Assembly: GCF_029873635.1 (NCBI RefSeq)
Contig: NC_080421.1
Span: 40,033,120 to 40,097,119, forward strand
Length of the DNA: 64,000 bases
Reading direction: 5' to 3'
Source of the DNA: Malania oleifera
Lineage: Eukaryota; Streptophyta; Magnoliopsida; Santalales; Ximeniaceae
Part shown: positions 1 to 11,534 of the stretch, piece by piece
How positions within the stretch are numbered: position 1 is the first letter of the stretch
Layout of the letters: each line of letters begins with the position of its first letter
Notes under the pieces: generated by a model
The model's database searches: none
What the model was told of the DNA's origin: nothing
Seen by the model: the letters and a program-made list of their open reading frames with translations, nothing else
Translations under genes and position numbers: made by a program

Positions 1-142
1 GTTGATTTGTTTGAATATTTAAAATTAAAAGTTTCGTTGTGTGTTTGATTAAGTATATAAAAAGCTAAAAATTGGTAATAACTCTAAAAGAAATTTTCAT
101 AAACCCAATTCACCCCCTCTTGGGATAACACCTTGACTTTCA
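1..142 (+). repeat. 5' LTR of element A (3' part only)
   Basis: The last 142 bases of an LTR whose beginning lies outside the window. It ends in CA at 142, two bases before the primer-binding site, and matches the end of the 3' LTR at 20184-20327. Near the end it holds the C-run motif ATTCACCCCCTCTTGGG that recurs at the same place in all the SIRE-like LTRs of this window. Confidence 0.85.
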
Positions 143-144
143 AT

Positions 145-156
145 TGGTATAAGAGC
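145..156 (+). other. Primer-binding site of element A
   Basis: TGGTATAAGAGC matches the usual plant copia primer-binding site TGGTATCAGAGC (complement of the 3' end of initiator-Met tRNA) with one mismatch. It lies two bases downstream of the LTR end. The mismatch fits the general decay of element A. Confidence 0.8.
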
Positions 157-199
157 CTAATTATAGAAAATCCTAATTAGAAGCTATATAAAGGTCTAA

Positions 200-1964
200 A
201 TGGCACACCTAGGTGTTTCCCCTTTACTGAAGGCCAATCATCTACTAGACCGCCTATCTTTTGTGTTTTAAACTATACATTTTGGAAACAAAGAATAAGG
301 ATATATATTTAGACTATGGATTAGAAAGCATGGAAGGTTGTCACACATGGTGACTACATTCCTACTAAATTAGTAGATGGCAAAGAAGTTCCTAAAGAAG
401 AAAGGGACTTGACCGAAAATGATTATAAAATGATGCAAGTAAACTCTAGTGCCATGAATGCACTATATTGTGCTTTAGAAGTTAATGAATTTAATATGGT
501 CATGGCATGTAAGTCAACCAAAGAAATTTGGGACAAGTTAGAAATAACTTTTGAAGGAACTATAGATGTTAAAGTTAGTAGAATTAACATGCTCACAAGC
601 GAGTATAAGGCTTTTAAGATGAACCCGGATGAAACCATCACTAATATGTACACTAGGTTCACTCACATAATAAACTTCCTCAATATCTTAGGGAAACATT
701 ACTCAACTTACGAAATGATCCAAAAAATCCTTAGAGGACTACCACCAATTTGGGAACCTAAGACCACTGCCATTACAGAAGGAAGAAACTTGAAAAATAC
801 CTCCCTAGATGAATTAATAGGTTTTCTACTCACATATGAGATGACAATGAATGAAAGAAATTCAGAGAACAATAATAAAAATAAGAAATCAATAGCCCTT
901 AAGGCTAGTAAAGAAAGTTTTAGTGATAAGGATGAAGATAATGAATTGGATGATGAAGAACTCGCCTTTATCACTAAAAGATTTGGAAAATTTTTTAGGA
1001 AGAACAAAAAATTCCCTCGAAAGTTTAAAGGATAAAAAACAAACAAAGAAGAAACAATTACAAAGCAAACTAAGAACGATCCACTGACATGTTATAATTG
1101 TAAGAAGGTTGGACACATTAAACCCGATTGTCCACAACTGAAGAAGGACAAGAAGAAAAAGAAGGCAATGAAAGCTATGTGGGATGACACAAGCTCAAAC
1201 AAATCGGAGGATGACTCAAGTGAACAAGAAGTTGCCAACATGTGCTTTATGGCACACAATGGTGAGGTAAATTCTTATTATAGTTAATTGGATGAATCTA
1301 GTGAAGAATCTAGTAGTAATTCTTGTGAAAGCATGCCTTCTTACAAAGAAATCAAAGCTGAACTATTCAACTTACATAATAGGTTCATCAAAGTATCTAA
1401 GAGAAACATAGCCTTAAAAGAACAAAATGAAAATCTTAAGAATCAACTAGAATGTTCTAAATCGGCTGAAAAAGAAAAGGATTCTCATATTGATAATCTA
1501 ATGAAGAAAATTAACAATATTTTTCAAGAATTAGTAAAATTACAAGTAAATGATGAAACAAGAAAGACCTAGAGATAAGTGATCTTAAAAGAAAAATTGA
1601 AGATAAAGATAACATCATTTACAATTTTACTAGAGGAAAAGAAAATTTTGAAAAAATGATTGGTCAACAAAGGATGATAAGTAATAAAGAAGGAATAGGC
1701 TACAATGGAATAGAAAACAAAAAGAAGAAAAATTTATTTATAGGATATTTTGTAAAAGAAGCTAAATACTATGCAAGCACATCTTCTACAAATATACATG
1801 AAAACACTACTTATTACTTGTGTAGAAATAAGGGACACATAAAATTCAATTGTCCACTTAAAAAGAAATATGTCAAAATAAAGAATGAATGGAAAGTAAA
1901 CACTAAAACTAGGAATGACTTAAAAATAATTAAGATGGTTTGGGTTCCAAAAGTAATACCATGA
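200..1964 (+). pseudogene. gag: gag of element A, broken
   Basis: Retrotransposon capsid/nucleocapsid gene. The start ATG at 200 gives MAHLGVSP, matching the gag starts of element B (MAHIGVTP) and D (MAHSSVTP). A copia-type gag domain (UBN2-like, with MACKSTKEIWDKLEITFEGT) covers about 440-870. A CCHC zinc knuckle (CYNC..VGHI...DC) lies at about 1089-1130. A lysine/glutamate-rich, probably coiled-coil stretch (1290-1640) follows, and then a second knuckle at about 1813-1855 that has lost its first Cys (YYLCRNKGHIKFNC). Breaks: a frameshift near 230, TAG stops near 312 and 324, TAA at about 1033-1035, and further stops and shifts. The gene ends with TGA at 1962-1964, at the same relative place as the gag stops of B and D. 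Not functional. Confidence 0.85.
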
Positions 1965-4275
1965 ATCCTTCCTTGTAGGTATGCGTTAGGACATCTCTAT
2001 CAAAGGAAAAATGGTACTTGGCCAATGGGTGTTTAAGACATATGATGGGAGATAGAACAAAGTTCATGTCCCTAGTTCAAAAAGATGGAGGCTATGTGAC
2101 CTTTGGTGATAACGCCAAAGGTAAAATCGTCAGTACAGGTAAAATTGGTAAAGAACCCTCACTAACTATTGATGATGTTTTGTTAGTTGATGGATTAAAA
2201 CATAACCTTTTTAAGTATAAGTCAACTTAGTGACAAAGGTCATGACATAATCTTTAAGCAAGATAAGTGTATAGTTCAAAATCCTAGAAATCATGAAATT
2301 CTATTCACAGCCTATAGAGTAAACAATGTATATTGTATAAATCTTGAAAACTTAGTCTCTCAAGAAGTAACATGCTTGGCTACCATGAGTGAAGCTAGTT
2401 GGCTTTGGCATAGAAGACTAGGACATGCAAGCATGGACCTATTATCAAACCTATCTAGAAAGAACTTAGTTAAAGGTTTACCAAACACAAAGTTCATAAA
2501 AGATAAAATTTGTGATGCTTGCCAACTTGGAAAATAAATCAAAACAAGTTTTAAAAAGAAGAAACATATATCTACTAGTAGACCCTTAGAACTTATACAT
2601 TTGCATTTGTTTGGTCTTACTAAAACCCAAGGCATAGGAGGTAAGCAATATGCCTTTGTAATAATTGATGACTATTCTAGGTTTACTTGGGTATTGTTTT
2701 TAGCGTCCAAGGATGAAGCTTGTAATATGTTGATAAATTTATGCAAGAAGCTTCAAAATGAGAAAGGATATAATGTTTCAAACATAAGAAGTGATCAAGG
2801 ATGAGAATTTAACAACAAAGATGTTGATAAATTTTGCAATGAACATGAAATTAATTAAAATTTTTTAGCACCCAGAACTCCACAACAAAATGGAGTTGTT
2901 GAAATAAAGAATATAACACTTCAAGAAATGGTAAGAACAATGTTAAATGAACATAATCTACCAAAATACTTTTGGGCTGAAGCTGTAAACACTGCATGCT
3001 ATAAATAGAGTTTCTATAAGAACAAATTTGAATAAAACTCCCTATAAACTTTGTAAAGGTAGAAGGCCTAACATCTCTTACTTCTATGTTTTTGGTTGTG
3101 AATGCTATGTACTAAATGATAAAGACGACATAGGGAAATTTGATGCAAAAGCTGATGAATGGATATTCCTAGGATATTCATTAAAAAGCAAAGCTTATCG
3201 AATATACAATAAAAGAACTTGTACAATCTTGGAATCAATTCATGTAACCTTTGACGAAGAAAGCCCATTCAACAAACCAATAAAAATTGAAGAAGTACAA
3301 ACTACTCAAAAACAAGAAGACTTAGACATAGTAGAAGAAAAAGAAGAAGAAAATGAAGAAAAACCAAATGATGCTATTGAAAATTTTGAACTACCAAAAG
3401 AATGGAAATATATAAGAAATGATCCAAAAGATCAAATAATAGGAGAACCATCAAGAGGAATAACTACAAGATCCTCTTTGAAAAATTTATACAATCACTA
3501 TGCTTTCTTATCTCAAGATGAACCAAAGAATATAGAAGAAGCTTTAAGTGATGACTCATGGATAACAGCCATGCAAGAAGAGTTAAATCATTTTGAAAGA
3601 AGTAAAGTACGGAAATTAGTTCCCAAACCGGATAATCATTCAATTATAAGAACTAAATGGGTATTTAGAAATAAAAAGGATGAAAATGGAATTGTAGTTA
3701 GAAATAAAGTTAGACTTGTAGCTAAAGGATATAACCAAAAAGAAGGGATAAACTATGATGAAACATTTGCTCCCGTAGCTAGAATGGAAGCAATAAGGAT
3801 GCTCTTAGCTCATGCATCTCATAAGGAATTTAAATTGTATCAAATGGCTGTAAAAAGTGCATTTTTAAATGCTTATATTAATGAAGAAATATATGTAGAA
3901 CAACCACCAGGCTTTGAAGACATACAAAAACCTGAATATGTGTACAAACTAACTAAGGCCTTATATGGTTTGAAACAAGCCCCAAGGGCTTGGTATGAAA
4001 TACTTAGTGGATTCCTACTAGAAAAAGTGTTTTCTAGAGGCAAGGTTGATAGTATTTTGTTTATCAAATCTAAAAACAATGACATGTTCATAATACAAAT
4101 TTATGTAGATGACATTATTTTTGGTGCTACAAATGATAATTTATGTAAAGAATTTGCTAAATGTATGCAAGAAGAATTTGAAATGAGCATGATGAGAGAG
4201 TTGAAATACTTTCTAGGACTACAAATAAAACAAGCAAAAAATGGAACTTTTATAAGTCAATCCAAATACATAAAA

Positions 4276-4280
4276 GTTAT
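4276..4280. repeat. Left target-site duplication of element B
   Basis: GTTAT, immediately left of B. It pairs with GATAT at 13429-13433 (one mismatch). Both lie in the RT region of element A, and collapsing them restores the frame of A pol. Confidence 0.75.
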
Positions 4281-6175
4281 TGTTGATTAAGGTGTAATCC
4301 CAAGAGGGGGGGGGGGGTGGGTGAATTGGATATTTAAAAAAAAAATTCACTTAATTTTCTTTTACACACTTCTTATAAGTTTACCAACTACTTTTAGTTA
4401 CTCAATTATGTGTGAGTATGGCAATCCTATCTATGCATACAATATACTCAATTTAAATATAACGCGAAAAATAAAGAGTAAAAGGAAGAGAGAAGACAAA
4501 TGCGATTTTACGACGCTCAGCCGATTTGGCCTACATCCTTGCCTTGAGCAACCACTCAAGGATTCACTAAAAACCCTGCTCCTTAAAATGGGACGGAGCT
4601 TCCCTTACAAACCGCTGCTTACAAAAGGTACAACTCCCTCCTTATCCGCTGCTCACAAGAGTTATAGCTTCCTTCTCACACTCGGTTCACAACCCGAACC
4701 GTGTTTACAATGAAATCTGAAAATAACACTCAAAACAATGCTTCTAACAAAAGCTTGTAAGTACAATTCAATTTCCTAGTACATTAACATATGATATAAC
4801 TTGAAGCTCAAGAATGTATGAAAAAATAATACAATCGTTTGATGTATGATATGTGTCAACACACAAATTCGTATTTAATCAAAACTCCCAAGTGAAAATA
4901 TATTTGGAATGCTTTGGAGTCTACTAGAGTTCTTGATTCACTTTGTAAAGATGCTCAAGTATATTTGAAGTGAGCTATTTAACAAAAATTTGACATGAAT
5001 ACAACTTAATCAAAATCACAAAGTTTTCCTTCAAGTTCCAATATTTTAATCAAAGTAGGTTTTTCAATAAGAAACCCAATGAACAATATATATGAATATG
5101 TGTTTATGTACTTCTTGAATTTCAAATCAATCAACCAAGTTAACAAGGTTTTTCTCAAAACATGATCTTCCCGAAAATCAGTTTTTATACATGAATACAC
5201 ACTCAAGATCAAAACCTCTTTCTAATGATAAACACGTAAAGAGATGAGAGATTCTTGAAACATGACAACTTGACAGATCAAACCTTAATACTGGATCAAA
5301 GTTTAGTTGGATGAATGAATGCCCTTTTGATTTCAGTAGAGATTTTCCCAAACGAAGATGGAAAAAGATTGAAGTGCAGAAAACCGGCTCTAGGGTTCAA
5401 ATCTTGCAATGAGAAGTATATCTTTCTTGTTGTGTCCCTTAGCTTGTGTTCTAGGGTTTAGATATTCATAATATATATTATATTACCCTTAGAATTAATC
5501 TCAGCCATTGGATCAATAAGATACTTCGCATTTCTTTTTAATAAAAGAAGATTTTTAGGCTTTCTCATGAGTTCAGGCAACCGAACTCGACTTCAGGCTC
5601 CTGAAGTATCAACTTCAGGCGCCTGAGGTTCCAAGGTCAGGCGACCAAAGAGCCTCAGTTAGGTTATGTCTTCTCTATTTAATTCTTCAGGTGGATGAAT
5701 TTAATCTTCAGGCAATCGAAGAAATTCTTAGGCTACCGAGGTTTGAGTTCAGGCGACCAAACTACCCATTCTCTCAAATTTTTATTTCTAACTAAATAAT
5801 GTACTTGGCTTCTTTTCTTGAGTCTTTCATAAAATATATTTTTCATGATTTTGAAAACATTTCAAGGTCCATGAGAGTTTCCTAATGATGTACATGAAAT
5901 GCATGAATCCTAAAACAATTCTAAGTTATAATGAGCCTCAAATTAAATCATATGAAAATGTTAATACATGAGTTCTAAATATCTTTTCCCAAGATATTCT
6001 TGAACTTTGACTCTTGCATCTTGATTCCCGTACTTTTTGAGTTCCATGGTTCTTGCCAAGATTTGTTAACTTTCCGTGCATGCTTAGTGTAAGTCCTGTT
6101 CACAAACTCAATGCACAGATCAAATATCAAGTGATTTGTCATTATCAAAACAAGAGTTGACTCGTAGAGTCAACA
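4281..6175 (-). repeat. 3' LTR of element B
   Basis: 1895 bp, TG...CA on the strand shown (TGTTGATTAAGG to AGAGTCAACA). In element orientation it begins at 6175 next to the polypurine tract. A G-run (4306-4317 on the + strand) is the complement of the conserved C-run near the LTR end. It contains an array of palindromic CAGGCGCCTGA-type motifs and a TATA-like stretch, described separately. Confidence 0.9.
5470..5765 (-). promoter_or_regulatory. Palindrome array and TATA region, B 3' LTR
   Basis: Between about 5575 and 5765 the motif CAGGCGCCTGA and variants (CAGGCAACCGAA, CAGGCTCCTGAA, CAGGCGACCAAA) recurs roughly ten times. On the minus strand the next landmark is an AATATATATTA stretch at about 5470-5486, a plausible TATA box. 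The same arrangement occurs in the other B LTR at about 12720-13015. That this is the U3 promoter is inference from position. Confidence 0.5.
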
Positions 6176-6673
6176 ATCTCCCCCTTTTTGACGATGACAA
6201 ATGCACAAGAAAAAATATATATAATGGGTTACGCCTAACAAGGCTCCCCCTCAATTAATGCATCAAATATTCAATGAATGACAATATGCTCATGTTCATA
6301 CACAAAGTGTTTATCCTGAATCCAAATGAAATATGAAGTATGCTCATAATGAATGTAATATGCTAGATTTCTCCCTTTGAATATCTCACCCTTTGGAAGT
6401 TAGTTTTACCAAGACTCTTTTCTTCCATTTTATCCAAGACTCTTTGCTTCCATTTTATTATTTTTGTGCTTTTCCAGATTTTTTTGCCTTTCCAAATTTT
6501 CTCCCCCTTTTGACATCAACAAAAAGGTGTAAACAAATAAAGCATGAGTAGATGCAACCGTATATTCTTTTCCCTTTAGAGATCTTAAGGTTTTGAATGT
6601 ATCCAAAAGTTGATACCAAATATTAATAATATGCACGTTCAAGTGATTAAGTCGTAAGAGATGTTGCTCCCCC
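6176..6673 (-). other. Polypurine tract and internal copies, element B
   Basis: Directly next to the 3' LTR the minus strand reads CAAAAAGGGGGAGAT (6176-6190), the primer site for plus-strand synthesis. Further GGGGGAG tracts occur on the same strand at 6243-6251, 6501-6510 and 6666-6673, the last just after the pol stop. The 0.5 kb between pol and LTR otherwise shows no ORF. Confidence 0.75.
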
Positions 6674-6698
6674 GGAATTATATCATTTAATCATGATT

Positions 6699-9600
6699 CT
6701 AAGCAACCTCTCGACTATGCATGAGACCTAATTCATGACTAATTTGTATAAATCTATCCTCTGCAAGTGGTTTTGTGAATATATCGACCCATTGTTCATC
6801 TGTGCATACAAACTCAAGTCTTACATCCCCTTTTTGTACATGGTCACGAAGAAAGTGATGCCATATTTCTATGTGCTTAGTTCGTGAATGTAATATGAGA
6901 TTCTTTGAGATATTTATTGCACTCGTATTATTGCATCTTATGGGAATTGTTTCATAGTTTAATCCAAAATCCTTCAGTTGTTGCTTCATGTAAAGCGTTT
7001 GAGCACAACAACTACCTGCCGCTATGTATTCAGCTTCAGCTATGGAAAGAGCGACCGAATTTTGTTTCTTGGAAAACCAAGAGACCAAGGAGTGTCCTAA
7101 AAAGTGACAAGTACCACTAGTGCTCTTCCTATCCACTTTACTACCTGCATAATCAACATCTGAATAACTAAGAATCTCAAATGATGTGTGCTTAGGATAC
7201 CATAACCCAATGTCCACGGTTCCTATCAAATATCTAAGTATACGTTTAACAGCTAGCAAGTGAGACTCTTTTGGAGTAGACCGAAATCTTGTGCACAAAC
7301 ATACGCTAAACATTATATCTAGTCTACTGGCAGTCAGGTATAACAAGCTACCTATCATTCCACGATATAGTTTGACATCTACTGGTATACCTCGCTCATC
7401 TTTATATAATTTCAATGAAGTACTCATAGGTGTACCTAGTATTTTTCTGTCTTCCATGTTAAATTTTTTGAGTAGGTCTCTAATATACTTTGATTGATTT
7501 ATGAAAATTCCATGATTTGCTTATTTAATCTAAAGTCCTAGGAAGAAATTTAGTTCACTCATCATGCTCATCTCAAATTCATTTTGCATTGTATTTGCAA
7601 ATTTATTACACAATTCTTTATCGGTAGCACCAAAGATGATGTCATCTACATATACTTGCACTAGGAGAATATCATCTTCCTTAGTCTTTATGAATAGAGT
7701 TGTATCTATCTTTCCTCTTATAAATCCATTTTCTAACAAAAATCCGCTTAGCCTTTCATACCAAGCTTTAGGAGCTTGCTTTAAACCGTACAAGGCCTTT
7801 GTTAGTTTATAAACATGATCTGAGTTCTTGTGGTTTTCAAACCCAGGGGGTTGTTCTATATACACTTCCTCATTTATGTAGCCATTTAAAAATGTGCTTT
7901 TCACATCCATTTGATATAGCTTGAAATCCTTAAAAGCTGCGTATGTTAATAACATTCATATGGCTTCCATCCTAGCTACAGGGGCAAATGTTTCTTCAAA
8001 ATCTATACCTTTTTCTTGGTTATATCCCTGAGTTACTAATCTAGCCTTATTTCTCACAACTATTCCATTTTCATCTTTCTTATTCTTGCATATCCATTTA
8101 GTCCCTATGATTGACTTATCCTCTGGTCTGGGAACTAAAGTCCATACTCTATTTCTTTCAAATTGATTTAATTCCTCTTGCATGGATATCACCCAAGATT
8201 CATCCTCTATAGCTTCACTCACATTCTTAGGTTCTTCTTGTGATAAAAATGCACAATGACTCATCATGTTCCTAAGAGAGGAGCGAGTGGATACTCCTCG
8301 TAGTGGTTCACCTATTATTTGATCTATGGGATGATTCTTTATGTATTTTCATTTTCTGGGTGGTGCGTTTTCCTCAGTTGTAGTTTCTTCAATTTCAATG
8401 GATGGTTCTCTAAGTTCAATTTTCTTTTCTGAATCATTCTCAATTGATAGTTCTTTTAGTTCCTTGTTTAATTCAGGTTCATCTTCATCAATTCTTTTGG
8501 AGAAGGGATTTATCTCATCAAACACTACATGAATAGATTCTATGACCGTCAATGTTCGTTTATTATACACTCTAAAAGCTTTACTATCTAAGGCATACCC
8601 TAGGAAGATACCTTCATCAGATTTTACATCAAATTTTCCTAAATGCTTATTATCTCTAAGCACAAAACACTTATAGCCAAAAACATGAAAATATGATATG
8701 TTTGGTCTATGGCCATTCCATAACTCGTAAGGAGTCTTATTAAGTGATGGTCTAATTAGAACTCTATTTAGTACATAGCAGGCGGTATTCACTGCCTCGG
8801 CCCAGAAGCATTTGGGTAATCTATGTTCGTTAAGCATAGTTCTGACCATTTTTTGTATAGATCTATTCTTTCTTTCAACTACGCCATTTTGTTGTGGTGT
8901 TCTAGGAGCTGAAAAATTATGGCCAATTCCTAATGAGTTGCAATAGTCTTCCATGCCTTGATTTTTAAACTCTCTACCCCTATCACTTCGAATTTTGGTA
9001 ATTGTGTATCTCTTTTCATTTTGTACTCTCTTGCATAGATTAATAAAATTTTCACATGCTTCATCTTTATGACCTAAGAATAGTACCCATGTGTATCTTG
9101 AGAAGTCATCAACTATGACAAAAGCGTATGATTTTCCTCCTAAACTCTGAATTTGGTTTGGTCCAAATAAGTCTAAGTGCAGCATTTGAAGTGGCCTAGT
9201 AGTGGAGATCTCTTTCTTCTTCTTAAAGCTTGTTCTTGCTTGTTTTCCTAGTTGGCATGCATCACAGATTTTATCTTTCACAAATTTTGTCTTGGGCAGT
9301 CCCTTAACTAATTCTTTCTTAACTAATTTTGAAATTAAGTCCATGTTTGCGTGTCCTAGTCTCCTATGCCAAATCCAACTTATTTCATTCATAGCTGATA
9401 AGCATGTCACACTTTGTGAAGTTAGGTTATCAAAACTTGTGGTGTATATGTTTTCATGTCGCTAAGCAATGAACAGTATCTTATTATTAGTTTTGTGTTC
9501 AACTATGCATTTGTCATGTTCAAATGATACTTTGTACCCTTTATCACATAGTTGACTTATACTTAAGAAATTGTGCTTTAGACCTTCAACTAATAAAACA

Positions 9601-9758
9601 TCATCAATAATGAGTGAGGAATCATTACCGACTTTACCGACACCTGTGATCCTTCCCTTAGCATTATCTCCAAAAGTAACAAACCCTTCATCCTTGAGTG
9701 TGAAGGATGTGAATTTTGATTTGTCTCTGGTCATGTGGCATGAGCATCCGCTATCCAT
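6699..9758 (-). pseudogene. pol: pol of element B, one frame with five stops
   Basis: Copia polyprotein: protease, integrase, RT, RNase H. Read from 9758 down to the stop at 6699 it stays in one frame, broken only by stops at 9462-9464 (TAG), 8349-8351 (TGA), 7956-7958 (TGA), 7530-7532 (TAG) and 7521-7523 (TAA). Protease DSGC is intact. The integrase HHCC finger (WHRRLGH...ICDACQLGK) and the core residues LHLDLFG, IRSDRG and NGVVERKNR are present. RT motif A is QMDVKSTFLNG and motif C is YVDDIIFGA. RNase H has SDVDYAG and EAEY, but the third acid is Asn (RCNNTSA). Compared with D and A, at least four of the five stops stand where Gln, Arg or Trp is expected. No protein can be made from it unaided. 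Confidence 0.92.
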
Positions 9759-9797
9759 ATACCATCTATCTTTTGAAGATGTGGATCTTAAGCAAAT

Positions 9798-9813
9798 CTA
9801 CAAGACACAATTA
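9798..9813 (-). other. gag-pol junction of element B
   Basis: The gag stop TAA (9811-9813) is followed after 7 nt by TTGTAG (9803-9798). The equivalent junctions of A (TGA at 1962-1964, TTGTAG at 1973-1978) and D (TAG at 56572-56574, TTGTAG at 56581-56586) have the same order and nearly the same spacing. See the findings. Confidence 0.5.
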
Positions 9814-11479
9814 AACAACTAGCTTTGGTACCCATATTGTCTTGGGTCTAGGAGGGTTAGTGCTAGATTCACCTTTGATCTTCCATACTTTCCTAATTTT
9901 TACATCTTTGTTTTTGAAAAGGAAGTCAAATTGTATGTGACCCAACCTTCTACATTTGAAGCATGTAGTATATTTATAATGATTCTTAGTTGGAACAAAT
10001 GACTTTGATTCTTTTGTGAAATACCCCATGTAAAGTTGTCTTTTCCTTATAATTTCTTTACCATTAAAACCGAACCCTTTTTTTTCTAGAGAATTTCTTT
10101 GAGATCCTAAGAGCTTTTCAAAGTTGTTTTGTCCTTTGGTAAATTTACAAATAATTTCAAATTTGTCTTTCAAGTCCTTTTCTAATTCCTCAATTTTTAG
10201 CTCTTTATCCTTCATGGAAGATGCATGGGATTCATTTTGGTGTTCAACAAGATTTGAAAGTTCTTTAACTTGGCTTCTTAACTCAGAAATTTTCTTTGTT
10301 TTCTTCTTAAGTATTTTAATAGTGTATAGGTATTCTTGTTTCAGTTCATCATATGACATTATATCATTTTCATTTTCAGATTCACTAGAGTAGTATGAAG
10401 ATGATGAACGAGATGATAGTACCTCAAAGTCATCATGTGCCATTAGACATAGATTGGCAATCTCGTCGTCACTGGATTCATATTTTGAACTACTAGTTCT
10501 GTGTGTATCCCAGCTGACTTTCAGTGCCTTCTTCTTTTTCCTTAAAGCTTTCATGAGTTTGGGGCACTTGGGCTTGATGTGTCCAACTTCTCGGCAATTG
10601 TAGCATGTAGGTGGATGCTCCTTCTTTTTCTTCATGCTTTGCTCTTCTCTTTCTGATTTAGAGTTCCAAAATTTTATGTTGAACTTTTTGTTCTTCTTTA
10701 AGAACTTTCCGAACTTCTTTGTTAGCAAGGCCATGTCATCATCCGTTTCGGAATCGCTTCCTTCACTTGAGTAGCTTGATGATGCCTTAAGTGCAGTGAC
10801 CTTCTTAGCTTTGCTTTGTTCATTTTTCCTCTCGTTTATCACTAGCTCATAGGTGATAAGTGAGCCAATGAGTTCGTCCACCGACATCTCCTTAAGGTTT
10901 ATCCCTTCTGCTATTGCTGTAGCTTTAGATTCCCACACTGGAGGTAATCCCCTGAGTATTTTCCTGATCAACTCATAAGAAGGGTAAGTTTTTCCAAGAG
11001 CATTTAAAGAGTTAATGATGTGTGTGAATCTAGTGTACATGGATTGTATGGATTCATCAACTATCATTTTAAATGCTTCATATTCACTAGTGAGCATGTC
11101 TATCCTTTACTTCCTTAGTCCCTTCATATGTAACTTCTAATTTTTCCCAAATTTCTTTAGTTGAGTTGCATGCCATTACCCTATTAAATTCATTGACGTC
11201 TAGTGCATAGAAGAGTATATTCATGGCAGTGGCATTACTTTGAACCGACTTCCAATCCTCTTCAGTATATTCATCTTCAGTTTTAAGTACATAAATCTTA
11301 TCAATTACTTTCATGGGAATGTGATTTCCTTTAGTCACAATTTTCCAAACCTTCCAATCTACGTTCAGTTGGTATATGCTCATCCTACGTTTCCAATAGG
11401 TGTAATTTACACTACAGAAAATAGGTGGTCTAGTGGATGAGTATCCCTCACCAAATGGAGTTACACCAATGTGTGCCAT
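9811..11479 (-). pseudogene. gag: gag of element B, frameshifted
   Basis: Capsid/nucleocapsid gene. It starts at the ATG at 11479 (MAHIGVTPFGEG), 42 bp downstream of the primer-binding site in element orientation. A gag domain with MACNSTKEIWEKLEVTYEGT is followed by a frameshift near 11095, caused by about 7 bases missing relative to A and D. The rest, 11097-9811, is open for 428 codons: second half of the gag domain, a basic stretch, a CCHC knuckle (CYNC...GHI...C, about 10607-10566), an acidic/serine-rich segment, a probable coiled coil (about 10340-10130) and a second knuckle (CFKCRRLGHIQFDF, about 9963-9922) whose last Cys is Phe. The two knuckles separated by a coiled coil are shared with A and D. 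Confidence 0.9.
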
Positions 11480-11520
11480 GTGATCATTTTACAAATTAAC
11501 TATCAAGTCTAAGTAAACCC

Positions 11521-11532
11521 GCTCTGATACCA
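11521..11532 (-). other. Primer-binding site of element B
   Basis: The minus strand reads TGGTATCAGAGC, a perfect match to the plant copia primer site for initiator-Met tRNA, two bases inside the 5' LTR end at 11535. It fixes the orientation of B. Confidence 0.93.
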
Positions 11533-11534
11533 AA

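Noticed and set aside
145..156. tRNA fragment
   Set aside because: The match to initiator-Met tRNA is limited to the 12-nt primer-binding site beside an LTR; the same holds for the sites in B, D and H.
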